Source: an uncultured Prevotella sp.
Lineage (GTDB): Bacteria > Bacteroidota > Bacteroidia > Bacteroidales > Bacteroidaceae
Assembly: GCA_900315635.1 (NCBI GenBank)
Contig: OMZV01000020.1
Location: forward strand, 1-40,786
DNA: 40,786 nt
Direction: 5' to 3'
Shown here piece by piece: positions 27,912-35,908 of the stretch; position 1 is the stretch's first letter; every line of letters starts with the position of its first letter. A program made the position numbers and the translations under genes. The notes under the pieces are model-generated. The model did no database searches and was not told where the DNA came from. It saw nothing but the letters and a program-made list of their open reading frames with translations.

Positions 27912-29234
27912 CTATCTCCTTATAAACTTCTTTCCGTTCAGAATGACGATTCCCTTGTATGAATCATCAACACGCTGTCCGGCAAGATTGTATGCCGGCT
28001 GGTCCTTCATGAAGTGAGACTCGCCATTGACAACCTTTGTCAATCCTGTCGAAACCGAAGATAACGGAACTTTAGTTATCAGCACTTCCTCCTTATTCTG
28101 TGAATAAGCCACCCATAACGCATTGTTATATACGATTGACTTTGGATAGCTGAATCCAAGAGTCTTAGCCTTTCCAGTCCATTTCCGCTCAGGCAACTCA
28201 TCCATGCTGCGCAACAGCCAGCCCTTGTTGAACGTCTCTCCATCGTCAGAAAGCAACAGAGCCATCGGCCAACGGTTCTTGCTGTCGGTAGGATTGCTTG
28301 CCAGGAAAGCCGTTCCGTCGGTCAGATTACCGGCACTCTGCTTTGCCCTTGAGTCGGGAATGTTGGTCTCTACAGCCTTCGACCATGTCTCGCCATTGTC
28401 CAGACTGACCGATACCAGTTTGCGATAAGTACTGTTCTGGTCACGCATGACCATGACGATTGAGTCGCCACGCATGTACCAGCTCGGCTCCATCTCACGG
28501 CTGTTCGACTTCTTGTCAGTATATTTAAAGTCAGCTTTCTTCCATCCGCGTGTGCCTGTGGCATCATCGGTATATATTGGCATCAGCATCTTTGCAGCTA
28601 TATTGCTGGCCGTCGGGAAATGGGCAGCGCCAATGATGCGCCCGTTAGGGAGAATTCTTGGGTCTTGTTCGAATATTCCATAGAGCGGTTCGCCGTCTTC
28701 CATCAATACCGGACGTGACTCCGTCCAGAGTTCGCCGTCGGCAGTGGCACGGTAGGCAACATACCGGCGAGTCCCGTATTTCTTCAGGTTTGACTCCGAC
28801 GCCTGAACGTTCAGATAAGCAATCAGCGAATCCTCAGTCACCAGCCATCCGCCCGAAGATACATACATCTCCTTTTCGTTCTGCTCGGCGGTTAGCGAAT
28901 CAAGCACTTCCGGTGCCGACCATGTCGCCCCGTTGTCAGTACTTTTGCTCATCGCCACCCATGTCTCGGGGTAGTCCTCGTTTTGCGGATCGCTCTGCCA
29001 CATACAGTACAGCGTCCCCTTGAATGCAGCCAATACAACGCCATTGGAGTAATGGTCGGTTGTCTCAGTCGGTTGAAATACGGTGATTGTCTCAGTTCCC
29101 GGAGCTTTCGTCAGTCCGAGAGCACTCTTGTCGGTCATGTCGAGCACACCGTCAGCAAGCGAAATAGGTGCTTGCGCAGTAGCGGTAGTACATACCGACA
29201 TCAGCATTAAAGCCGATGCTAATAATTTTCTCAT
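27912..29234 (-). CDS. Secreted Asp-box (sialidase-fold) protein
   Basis: A 440-aa exported protein with BNR/Asp-box repeats, so a beta-propeller like sialidases (GH33). The start is set at 29234 (MRKLLASALMLMSVCTTATAQ, a signal peptide), because a longer open frame upstream runs through tRNA-Leu. Asp-boxes: STDNGATWSAP, SLDNGETWSKA and LSDDGETFNKG. The C-terminal tail (QPAYNLAGQRVDDSYKG, then IVILNGKKFIRR) is a Prevotella-like C-terminal domain, reminiscent of type IX secretion signals. A FRIP-type Arg motif of true sialidases was not identified, so substrate is open. Possibly read through from the tRNA, since no -7 box lies in the 107-base gap. Confidence 0.82.
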   Translation of the reverse strand: MRKLLASALMLMSVCTTATAQAPISLADGVLDMTDKSALGLTKAPGTETITVFQPTETTDHYSNGVVLAAFKGTLYCMWQSDPQNEDYPETWVAMSKSTDNGATWSAPEVLDSLTAEQNEKEMYVSSGGWLVTEDSLIAYLNVQASESNLKKYGTRRYVAYRATADGELWTESRPVLMEDGEPLYGIFEQDPRILPNGRIIGAAHFPTASNIAAKMLMPIYTDDATGTRGWKKADFKYTDKKSNSREMEPSWYMRGDSIVMVMRDQNSTYRKLVSVSLDNGETWSKAVETNIPDSRAKQSAGNLTDGTAFLASNPTDSKNRWPMALLLSDDGETFNKGWLLRSMDELPERKWTGKAKTLGFSYPKSIVYNNALWVAYSQNKEEVLITKVPLSSVSTGLTKVVNGESHFMKDQPAYNLAGQRVDDSYKGIVILNGKKFIRR

Positions 29235-29341
29235 GTTTGTTATTTGTAGATTAGTCAGTTTGTAAGTACTTGCAGATATGATAGTTTGCCGTTTCTCATC
29301 ATTGGATATAATATATGTAAAGCCAATGAAGAAGAAACTCG

Positions 29342-29423
29342 TGCGCCTGACAGGACTCGAACCTGCACTGCGAAAGCAACTAGATCCTAAGTCTAGCGCG
29401 TCTACCAATTCCGCCACAGGCGC
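29342..29423 (-). tRNA. tRNA-Leu (anticodon UAG)
   Basis: On the minus strand a cloverleaf can be folded: acceptor GCGCCTG (5') with CAGGCGC (3', then A), D-arm with GGTAGA, anticodon stem CTAGA/TCTAG with loop CTTAGGA and anticodon TAG (reads CUA), a long variable arm TTGCTTTCGCAG as in class II tRNAs, and TPsiC arm with GTTCGAGTC. CCA is not encoded. 82 bases. Leu is supported by anticodon and class II arm. Confidence 0.96.
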
Positions 29424-29435
29424 TAAAAGCGACTG

Positions 29436-29443
29436 CAAAGTTA
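29436..29443 (-). promoter_or_regulatory. -7 box TAACTTTG for tRNA-Leu
   Basis: TAACTTTG on the minus strand lies 12 bases upstream of the tRNA 5' end. Confidence 0.65.
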
Positions 29444-29485
29444 ATAAAAAAATCTATTAAACGATAATAATTGGAAGATTATTTG

Positions 29486-29493
29486 TATTTTTG
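29486..29493 (+). promoter_or_regulatory. -7 box TATTTTTG for the Rpn-type gene
   Basis: TATTTTTG fits TAnnTTTG and lies 36 bases before the ATG at 29530. Confidence 0.5.
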
Positions 29494-29529
29494 CACAATA
29501 ATCAATGCATCAATAAAACTTAGCAAGAT

Positions 29530-30507
29530 ATGAGATATTTAGACCCACGAGCTGATTTAACGTTTAAGAAAGTATTCGGAGAACATCCGGACTTGGTTAT
29601 AAGTTTGCTGAATGCTCTGTTGCCACTTGACGATGACCATCTGGTGAAGACTGTTGAGTATATCCCTATCGAACTGGTTCCTGACAATCCTCTTAAGAAG
29701 AACAGTATTGTCGATGTCAGGTGCAAAGACCAGGAAGGACGCCAGTTTCTTGTCGAGATGCAGATGATTTGGTCGGAGGAGTTCAAGCAGAGAGTCCTCT
29801 TCAATGCATCAAAAGCATACGTTCGCCAACTTGACAAGAAGGAAGATTATGAGCTTTTGCATCCGGTTTACTCACTGAACCTTGTCAATGAAGTATTCGA
29901 ACCTAACTTAAAAGAATACTACCACCATTATGATATGGTCAATGTAGAGCATACCGACAGAGTTATTGAAGGTCTGCATCTGATATTCGTCGAACTGCCT
30001 AAGTTCAAGCCTCACAACTTCTCTGAAAAGAAGATGCAAGTTCTTTGGCTTCGTTATCTTACGGAGATGGGCGGAGCTCGGAAAGTTCCAAAGGAGTTCT
30101 TGGAGAATCCTGAGGTCAAGAAAGCTTGTGACATTCTTGAAGAGTCGTCTTATTCGCCCGCTCAACTTGAAGGGTATGATAAGTTCTGGGATATTGTCCG
30201 TACTGAAAGGACGTACTATGGCAGTGCCCGCAGGCATGGCTATGCCGAAGGTAGAGCCGAAGGTAGAGCCGAAGGTAGAGCTGAAGGTAGAGCTGAAGGT
30301 AGAGCTGAAGGTAGAGCTGAAGGTAGAGCTGAAGGTAGAGCTGAAGGTAGAGCTGAAGGTAGAGCCGAAGGTAGAGCTGAAGGTCGTGCTGAAGGCGCAA
30401 AAGAAGAGAAATTGCGGATGGCGAAGAAGCTAAAAGACATGGGACTGCCCACTTCTCAGATAGCTCAGGCAACCGGACTTTCAGTAGAAGAGATAGAAGG
30501 ATTATAG
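29530..30507 (+). CDS. Rpn-family PD-(D/E)XK nuclease with EGRA repeats
   Basis: A 325-aa protein of the Rpn/transposase-like PD-(D/E)XK group (recombination-promoting nucleases). The opening DPRADLTFKKVFG and LLNALLPL are typical. The nuclease core is D62 in SIVDVRC and E77-x-Q79 in FLVEMQM. The N-terminal 230 aa hold the nuclease; a pivot then leads to twelve perfect AEGR tetrapeptides (residues about 239-286) and a short C-terminal helix-turn-helix-like piece (MGLPTSQIAQATGLSVEEIEG). Such EGRA/EGRE tracts are typical of this family, but their copy number varies. It lies beside, but not in, a tRNA. Nothing else suggests an island. Confidence 0.88.
   Translation: MRYLDPRADLTFKKVFGEHPDLVISLLNALLPLDDDHLVKTVEYIPIELVPDNPLKKNSIVDVRCKDQEGRQFLVEMQMIWSEEFKQRVLFNASKAYVRQLDKKEDYELLHPVYSLNLVNEVFEPNLKEYYHHYDMVNVEHTDRVIEGLHLIFVELPKFKPHNFSEKKMQVLWLRYLTEMGGARKVPKEFLENPEVKKACDILEESSYSPAQLEGYDKFWDIVRTERTYYGSARRHGYAEGRAEGRAEGRAEGRAEGRAEGRAEGRAEGRAEGRAEGRAEGRAEGRAEGAKEEKLRMAKKLKDMGLPTSQIAQATGLSVEEIEGL
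30244..30387 (+). repeat. Twelve in-frame 12-bp repeats (GCYGAAGGTAGA)
   Basis: Twelve consecutive 12-base units (GCC or GCT, GAA, GGT, AGA) encode AEGR; the last unit ends CGT. The Ala codon switches between GCC and GCT in blocks (three GCC, then seven GCT, one GCC, one GCT), which suggests duplication of short groups. Gain or loss of units keeps the frame. Confidence 0.93.
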
Positions 30508-30539
30508 CCCTTTTATTTTGTTATAATGCAGAATTGCAG

Positions 30540-30547
30540 TAACTTTG
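30540..30547 (+). promoter_or_regulatory. -7 box TAACTTTG for tcdA
   Basis: TAACTTTG with a TTTG at 30517-30520 nineteen bases upstream gives both -7 and -33 elements. The ATG is at 30573. Confidence 0.75.
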
Positions 30548-30572
30548 CGGCTCGAAAGGAAAAAGAAGGATA

Positions 30573-31445
30573 ATGCAGAATCAATTTTCACGTACTCAGT
30601 TATTGCTTGGCAAACCCGCTATCGACACTCTCAACGGCTCACGTGTGGCTGTCTTCGGTGTCGGTGGAGTAGGTGGCTATGTCGTTGAAGTGCTCGCCCG
30701 CAGTGGCGTCGGCGCCATCGACATCATCGACGACGACCGTGTGTGCCTGACGAACGTCAACCGCCAGATACTTGCTACAATCTCGACAGTAGGCAAACAT
30801 AAGGTAGACGTTGCCGAAGCACGCATCCATGACATAAATCCAAGGTGTATTGTAAGGAAGTATCAGACCTTTTATCTGCCTGAGAAGGCGGATATGTTCG
30901 ACTTCAATGACTATGACTATGTTGTTGACTGCATTGATACAGTTACGGCAAAGCTGGATATTATTCAGCGTTGCCATCGTCTGGGCATACCTATTATATC
31001 ATGTTTGGGAGCTGCCTACAAGCTCGACGCAACGCAGTTTGAGGTCACCGACCTGTTCAAGACTAAGATGGATCCGCTGGCAAAGGTGCTCCGCAAGAAG
31101 CTCCGCAAGACCGACGTGAAACACCTTAAGGTTGTCTATAGCCCGGAGGAACCGCTCGAAAGCATCGACCAGCCCGAGATCTCGTGCCGTTTCCATTGTA
31201 TCTGTCCAAACAAGGACATGCGCAAATGTACCGACCGCCACACTATCCCGTCGTCGAACGCATGGGTGCCTGCAACAGCCGGACTCATCTGCGGTGGCGA
31301 GGTTGTCAAGGACTTGGTGGCTCGTGCTCATACTATGCGCATCGATTTGAACGAAGATCCCGACAATGAGGCTGCAAAGATAGCTCACGAACGGGCAGAG
31401 AAAATGCTCGAAGAGCAACGGGAATTACGCAAGAAAGTTCAATGA
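30573..31445 (+). CDS. tcdA: tRNA threonylcarbamoyladenosine dehydratase
   Basis: A ThiF/E1-like enzyme of 290 aa that converts t6A37 of tRNA to its cyclic form (ct6A). The nucleotide-binding loop is VFGVGGVGGYVVEVLARSG (about 28-46), followed by DDDRVCLTNVNRQ. The C-terminal part has the CsdL/TcdA block CTDRHTIPSSNAWVPATAG, and PNKDMRKCTD carries a Cys. Length is normal. It has its own promoter and is followed by the 22-bp repeat array. Confidence 0.92.
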   Translation: MQNQFSRTQLLLGKPAIDTLNGSRVAVFGVGGVGGYVVEVLARSGVGAIDIIDDDRVCLTNVNRQILATISTVGKHKVDVAEARIHDINPRCIVRKYQTFYLPEKADMFDFNDYDYVVDCIDTVTAKLDIIQRCHRLGIPIISCLGAAYKLDATQFEVTDLFKTKMDPLAKVLRKKLRKTDVKHLKVVYSPEEPLESIDQPEISCRFHCICPNKDMRKCTDRHTIPSSNAWVPATAGLICGGEVVKDLVARAHTMRIDLNEDPDNEAAKIAHERAEKMLEEQRELRKKVQ

Positions 31446-31508
31446 AAATAATGCTCTGTTTACCGGACAATCTAGCAAAACATAACCAGAGAAATTGCTG
31501 TTTATAGT

Positions 31509-31641
31509 CCGTTAAACCGAGAACCATACCCAATCAAATCGTAAAAGATACCGTTTTACATTGTAAGAAATACCCGATTGGATCGTAAAAGATACCCGTT
31601 TACGTTGCAAGTAATGGCTGCTTATAATGTAAAACGGTATT
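31509..31641. repeat. 22-bp-period array of GTAAAA/TTTTAC hexamers, locus B
   Basis: Six imperfect units end with TACC-like tetramers at 31530, 31552, 31574, 31596, about 31618 and 31641; the first four are spaced exactly 22 bases. Best conserved parts are GTAAAAGATACC (31541-31552 and 31585-31596) and GTTTTACATTGTAAG (31553-31567). Same family as the array at 7957-8044, also between convergent genes. Confidence 0.8.
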
Positions 31642-31741
31642 ATTTTTTGCCTAAATTGACACTATTTGGAGTGAGTTTAGGCTCGTTATATTTCTTGATT
31701 GTTTATAAGCTGTTGATAATCAGAGATATAATAAAATTGCC

Positions 31742-31792
31742 AAAAATCGCTTATTCCAGTCGAAAATGGGGCTTGGATAATAATAAGCGATT
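31742..31792 (-). terminator. Minus-strand terminator after the GNAT gene
   Basis: AATCGCTTATT and AATAAGCGATT (31745-31755 and 31782-31792) form a perfect 11-bp stem with a 26-base loop. Read on the minus strand, the second arm runs into TTTTT (31742-31746). It ends the operon that starts at 36622 or 35221. Confidence 0.7.
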
Positions 31793-31838
31793 CTCAGCAA
31801 TGTCTTTGTCGGATTATTTCAGAAATGTTTCCGCTCGT

Positions 31839-32366
31839 TTATTTCAGATCCATTCCCATAATATAGTCATTCATATAGAACCCGTTGCCAATGTCATAAT
31901 CGCCCTGTCGGAGCTCGTGCAGTCCCATCCGCTCATAGAAGTGGATAGCCTTATTGTACCGGTTGACGTGCAGTTCCAGTCGGCATGGCGACGGATGATT
32001 GCGCCGAACCCAATCGACTGCATTCTCAAACAGGAACCGTCCCACGTGATGTCCTTGGTATTCGGGCAGCACGTAAATCTTCTGCAGGTCATAAACGTCC
32101 ATGTCCTTTTCCGTTTTATCCTTCTCGGAGTCGGGCAATGGCTGGACAGACACGTAGCCGACGGGCTTGCCGTCAATCTCACATATCAGGTAAGTGTGGT
32201 GCTCCTCAGTCATCTGCTTGCGCAGACTGTCGGTCGAGTACATCATGTCCATCATGTAATCGTTCTGCTCAGGCGTTATGATGTCCTTGTAAGTCAGCGG
32301 GAAAGTCCTCCCGGCTATTGCCTGAATTGTTGTGATGTCATTGATATTTGCTTGTTTTATTTTCAT
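31839..32366 (-). CDS. GNAT-family N-acetyltransferase
   Basis: A 175-aa GCN5-like acetyltransferase. The start MKIKQANINDI at 32366 is five bases after the helicase stop; longer frames overlap the helicase. The core shows beta4 (DVYDLQKIYVLPEY), the acetyl-CoA loop QGHHVGRFLFENA (about 107-119) in the Q/RxxGxG/A style, and a C-terminal LHVNRYNKAIHFYERMG typical of the family. Substrate is not known. Being the last gene of the operon, it shares transcription with the helicase. Confidence 0.9.
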   Translation of the reverse strand: MKIKQANINDITTIQAIAGRTFPLTYKDIITPEQNDYMMDMMYSTDSLRKQMTEEHHTYLICEIDGKPVGYVSVQPLPDSEKDKTEKDMDVYDLQKIYVLPEYQGHHVGRFLFENAVDWVRRNHPSPCRLELHVNRYNKAIHFYERMGLHELRQGDYDIGNGFYMNDYIMGMDLK

Positions 32367-32371
32367 TTCTT

Positions 32372-35221
32372 CTATTTGTTTAAGCATGAGAGCACGGCAT
32401 TGATGAGGCTCTGCTTGCGGTCCTGAATGCGCAGAATCTCCTCTTCCAGTGTGCCCGAACTGATAAACCGGTAGACGAATACCGAGCGGCGCTGCCCCTG
32501 ACGGTGTGCCCGGCTGATAGCCTGCTCCTCCAAAGTGACGTTCCACCACGGGTCAAGCAGAAATACATAGTCGGCTTCGGTGAGGTTCAGTCCTAGTCCG
32601 CCAGCCTTCAGCGATATGAGGAAGAACTGGCAACCGGGCTCTTGCTGGAAGTGGTCGATGACTTTCTCGCGGTCGCGTGTCTCTCCGGTGAGCATGGCAT
32701 AGTCCCATCCACGGCGTTTCAGTTCATCGGCGACAATGCCAAGCAGTGATACGTATTCACTGAAAATGAGCACCTTGTGGTCGGTTCCCCTTAGTTCGCT
32801 GAGCTGTTCGTACACCTCTGCCAGCTTTCCCGAAGGGCTGTCATTGCCTATCATTGCCGGAGCACAGGCTATCTGGCGCAGGCGGGTGATGGCTGTCAGC
32901 GCGCTGATGGTGTTTATCTTGTCCTTGTCTTGCAGCAACATGTTCCGCATCCGGCTTTGTACCTCGGCGTAAAGCGTGGTTTGCTCAGGGGTCATTTCGC
33001 AGTAGACTATCTCGTCCTGGCGGTCAGGCAGACTGTCGAGAACCTCTGCCTTGGTGCGGCGTAGGAAGTAAGGAGCCACCAGCTGGCGCAGAATCTCGGT
33101 GTTCTTGCTCTTGATGTTCTCGCTGATCGGGTTGATGAAGTTGCGCCGGAAGTCGTCGGTATCGCCGAGAAGCGACGGGTTGAGGATGCTCATCAGCGAC
33201 CATAGCTCACGGAGATTGTTCTCCATTGGCGTTCCGCTGAGGGCTATGCGGCACGGACAGGCTATCCGCTGGGTTGCGTCATAGATTTGGCTTTCGCTGT
33301 TCTTGAACACCTGCGACTCGTCGAAAATAGCCAGTCCCCATTCAATCTTAGCCAGTTCATTGATGTCGTTGCGCATTGTTGCGTAGGTGGAGACGATAAC
33401 GTCATAGTCGTTGAGGTGCTTCCGCATCTTCTCGCGGTCGGCTATCGAACCGGCATAGACGAGCTCTTTCAGTGACGGGGCGAACTTCCTTATCTCGTTT
33501 CGCCAGTTGTGGACGACTGATGCCGGTGCCGCCACAAGCACGGGACTGACCGCCGAGCTGCCCGTTCCGCCCATCTCCTCATCGCTGAACAGACTTTGCT
33601 CCATTCCGCTTGGCTTCTTTTCGGACGACTGGCTAACGCTTGCCGCCTTGCTTGCTATCTCCTTGTATTTCAGAATGAGCGCTATCGACTGGATCGTCTT
33701 ACCGAGTCCCATGTCGTCGCTAAGGCAACATCCCGTTGCGGCATAGTAGTGGCCGAGCAACCAGCGGTAACCGTCTTCCTGGTATTTTCGCAGAGTTGCG
33801 TTCAAACCTTGTGGCAGACTGTAGTCGGCGGGTTGCTTCCTTTCGTCGGGCTTGACGCTCAGGTCGAGGTGCTCCAGTATCTTGTCCTGGCTTCTGTGGA
33901 CACTGACTCCGCCTTCACGGTTGCGCCGTCCGAACATCATCAGTGGGCTGTAGCGTGCCAGCCATTCGTCGGGAATGACAAACCATTCGCCGTTCGGCAG
34001 GAGGAATTGCTTCTCGCCATTTGTCAGTTCCTTGCGCATTGCTGTGAGGGGGACCGACATTCCGTTGTCGAAGTTCAGCCGGATGTGCATCTGGAACCAG
34101 TCGCCACGGCGGGTTTCGTCGTGAGTTATGCGGACATCGCCGATGTAGTATTTCCTTGCGGTGAGCTGTTCGACGGTTATTCCCATGCCGTTTAGTGCCT
34201 CGGTGTTCGCCTTCGTCCAGTCGAGCAGGGCTGACAATGAGCCTTGATGTGGCAGATGGAGTTCCTCGTCGAGCCTCCGGCGGGCCTCCTTTTCCCACTG
34301 GCGATTGCGGTTTATGCAGACAAACCGGACCTCGTCGCCGTCGTCATGCAGTGTGACGCTCTTCTCCCGGGTGCTCTTCTCGGCGAATGTCTTGCCGTTA
34401 TACTCGAATGAAAGCGAGTAATGATATTCCCCGGCAATGGTCCGCTCGAGTGAAAGCACACCGTGTCCGTCGGGGTATTGCTCGACAATATCGAATCCTT
34501 CGGCACTGATGTCAATCTTTGAGGCTATCTTCAGAATCATTTTCCGAAGGTATTCATTTTCCATCCGCTTCGGGATATGCACCCATTCGCTCTTTATGAA
34601 CGGGCGGAGAAGGTTGCCGTTGAGACCTTCGCCGAAGTGGAGAAGATGGTTGTCAATGCAGAAAAGTGATGGATTGTTGCTCAGAATCACCGTCCGGTGA
34701 CTTGAAGGCTGAAGTCCGTTGCCGATGGTGAGCTTATAGTCCAGCCCGTCATCGGTCTTGCGATAGAATGTGTGGAGTGGGGTAGCAACGTCATTGTAAG
34801 TGAGTTGCTTGTTCGGGTCGATGAATTCCCGTGGACCCGGTTTGAAGAAAATGGGAATAGAAAGACTGGCGGCAAGCTCTACAGCTTCGCTTATTCGCTT
34901 GCCCGTAATGGTCTTGACGTGGCGCTGAACATTGTCGTCGGCTTTCTCGAAGAATACTTTCTGATTGCGGTAACTGCCCTTGCCGACACGGTTGTAGATG
35001 TTTCCCGGCGTCACGGCTTCGCACATTGTGACGATGCGTTGCAAACTTTTGGCAGTCGTTTTGTCATCGGTCATGGTGTCGGCTTCATCGGATGTGATGA
35101 TGTCGCCTTGCTTGTAGGCATTGCCATCAAGGCGGAGCTTGCGGAACTCCATTGTGTAGAGTCCCCAATGTACTGACAGGAAGAGAAATAATGCTTTGCT
35201 ATAGTCGCTTGATTGTGCCAT
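32372..35221 (-). CDS. SNF2-family helicase
   Basis: A large Swi2/Snf2 ATPase (949 aa from 35221; MAQSSDYSK). The N-terminal half (about 1-480) has no motifs I recognise. Helicase domain 1 starts with a QEDGYRWLLG block, then motif I DDMGLGKTIQSIAL, motif Ia APASVVHNW, motif II IFDESQVFKN (DESQ rather than the usual DEAQ/DEAH), and motif III ALSGTPMENN. Domain 2 has LTGETRDREKVI, SLKAGGLGLNLTEADYV and motif VI QAISRAHRQGQ. The -7 box is eight bases upstream of this start. An alternative start is MEFRKLRLDGN at 35152. It likely remodels DNA-protein complexes; its role is unknown. Confidence 0.9.
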   Translation of the reverse strand: MAQSSDYSKALFLFLSVHWGLYTMEFRKLRLDGNAYKQGDIITSDEADTMTDDKTTAKSLQRIVTMCEAVTPGNIYNRVGKGSYRNQKVFFEKADDNVQRHVKTITGKRISEAVELAASLSIPIFFKPGPREFIDPNKQLTYNDVATPLHTFYRKTDDGLDYKLTIGNGLQPSSHRTVILSNNPSLFCIDNHLLHFGEGLNGNLLRPFIKSEWVHIPKRMENEYLRKMILKIASKIDISAEGFDIVEQYPDGHGVLSLERTIAGEYHYSLSFEYNGKTFAEKSTREKSVTLHDDGDEVRFVCINRNRQWEKEARRRLDEELHLPHQGSLSALLDWTKANTEALNGMGITVEQLTARKYYIGDVRITHDETRRGDWFQMHIRLNFDNGMSVPLTAMRKELTNGEKQFLLPNGEWFVIPDEWLARYSPLMMFGRRNREGGVSVHRSQDKILEHLDLSVKPDERKQPADYSLPQGLNATLRKYQEDGYRWLLGHYYAATGCCLSDDMGLGKTIQSIALILKYKEIASKAASVSQSSEKKPSGMEQSLFSDEEMGGTGSSAVSPVLVAAPASVVHNWRNEIRKFAPSLKELVYAGSIADREKMRKHLNDYDVIVSTYATMRNDINELAKIEWGLAIFDESQVFKNSESQIYDATQRIACPCRIALSGTPMENNLRELWSLMSILNPSLLGDTDDFRRNFINPISENIKSKNTEILRQLVAPYFLRRTKAEVLDSLPDRQDEIVYCEMTPEQTTLYAEVQSRMRNMLLQDKDKINTISALTAITRLRQIACAPAMIGNDSPSGKLAEVYEQLSELRGTDHKVLIFSEYVSLLGIVADELKRRGWDYAMLTGETRDREKVIDHFQQEPGCQFFLISLKAGGLGLNLTEADYVFLLDPWWNVTLEEQAISRAHRQGQRRSVFVYRFISSGTLEEEILRIQDRKQSLINAVLSCLNK

Positions 35222-35229
35222 TTGATATG

Positions 35230-35237
35230 CAAAGGTA
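35230..35237 (-). promoter_or_regulatory. -7 box TACCTTTG for the SNF2 gene
   Basis: TACCTTTG on the minus strand lies eight bases before the ATG at 35221, so the transcript would have almost no leader if this start is right. Confidence 0.65.
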
Positions 35238-35301
35238 CGGCTATTTTCTAAAATCACGGCTACTGCAATGGATTATTTCTTGTTGGTTATGGATGGGGAT
35301 C

Positions 35302-35904
35302 TTATTCCCCCTTGAATTGAATGTTGACCTTCTTGTAACCATGAGAGGTGAACAATCGGCGGAGCTCGCTCTCGGCATTGGCTTGGGCTTCGCCCTTGTG
35401 CTGGTCGCCGCGGCGCACCATTTCAGCCTTTGCCTTGCTGACTAAAGCCGCACGGACACCCGGTTTGTTGATGAAGTCCATGTCGTCATTGCCCTCATAA
35501 ACCTTCACGTTGCGCTCGTCAAGGAACCGCTTGTCAAGCAATGTTATGGCTGGCAGGGTGATGTTGACGGTAGTGTCATTCTCAATCTTTACCCAGTCCT
35601 TGTCAGCCTTGCTCATGTCTATGCCATAATGCAGGGTGCCGTGATAGCCAACGCTGATGCGGTCGCTAGAGAAGAAGCCCTTGTCGATGGTGTCGACAAC
35701 CTGGTCCAACTCTATACTGAGGAATGACCACTGGCCTATGTTGCGGATGGAATCGAGGTCGACGGGCGTTGGTGTGACTGTGACTTCGGTGGTATGTCCT
35801 GTCTTTACGCTCTTTGTAAAATGGCACATATAGACTGCACCTATTATAATAGCAATGCATACCACTGCCACGGCTATGAGTTTTATGTTTCGGAGGACTT
35901 TCAT
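35302..35904 (-). CDS. DUF4230 membrane-anchored protein (second copy)
   Basis: A 200-aa protein with one N-terminal hydrophobic helix (about 9-27, IAVAVVCIAIIIGAVYMC) and an extracytoplasmic domain of the DUF4230 kind: a central YHGTLHYGIDMSKAD block, ITLPAITLLD, and a C-terminal helix followed by GYKKVNIQFKGE. It starts four bases after the previous gene's stop and is similar in layout to it (both end in GYKKVNI), so the two probably arose by duplication. The function of DUF4230 is unknown to me. Confidence 0.85.
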   Translation of the reverse strand: MKVLRNIKLIAVAVVCIAIIIGAVYMCHFTKSVKTGHTTEVTVTPTPVDLDSIRNIGQWSFLSIELDQVVDTIDKGFFSSDRISVGYHGTLHYGIDMSKADKDWVKIENDTTVNITLPAITLLDKRFLDERNVKVYEGNDDMDFINKPGVRAALVSKAKAEMVRRGDQHKGEAQANAESELRRLFTSHGYKKVNIQFKGE

Positions 35905-35908
35905 TGTT

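Larger units (their letters stand above)
31446..31838. other. Gene-free stretch between tcdA and the GNAT gene
   Basis: This 393-base gap lies between convergent genes. It holds the 22-bp array (31509-31641), an inverted repeat GCCTAAA/TTTAGGC (31649-31655 with 31676-31682), and a minus-strand terminator (31742-31792). Long plus-strand frames here have no support as genes. Confidence 0.7.

Noticed and set aside
29235-29438. N-terminal extension of the Asp-box protein up to 29438
   Set aside because: The extra residues are translated tRNA-Leu; the signal peptide begins at 29234.
30244-30387. Low-complexity antisense ORFs rich in Leu/Ser-Ala-Pro repeats
   Set aside because: They are products of the 12-bp repeat read in other frames.
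29342-30507. Genomic island integrated at tRNA-Leu
   Set aside because: No integrase, no duplicated tRNA 3' end seen downstream, and the flanking genes look like ordinary chromosome.
31578-32426. 282-codon plus-strand frame over the GNAT gene
   Set aside because: It overlaps the well-supported GNAT gene and the repeat array in antisense, and its protein has no motif.
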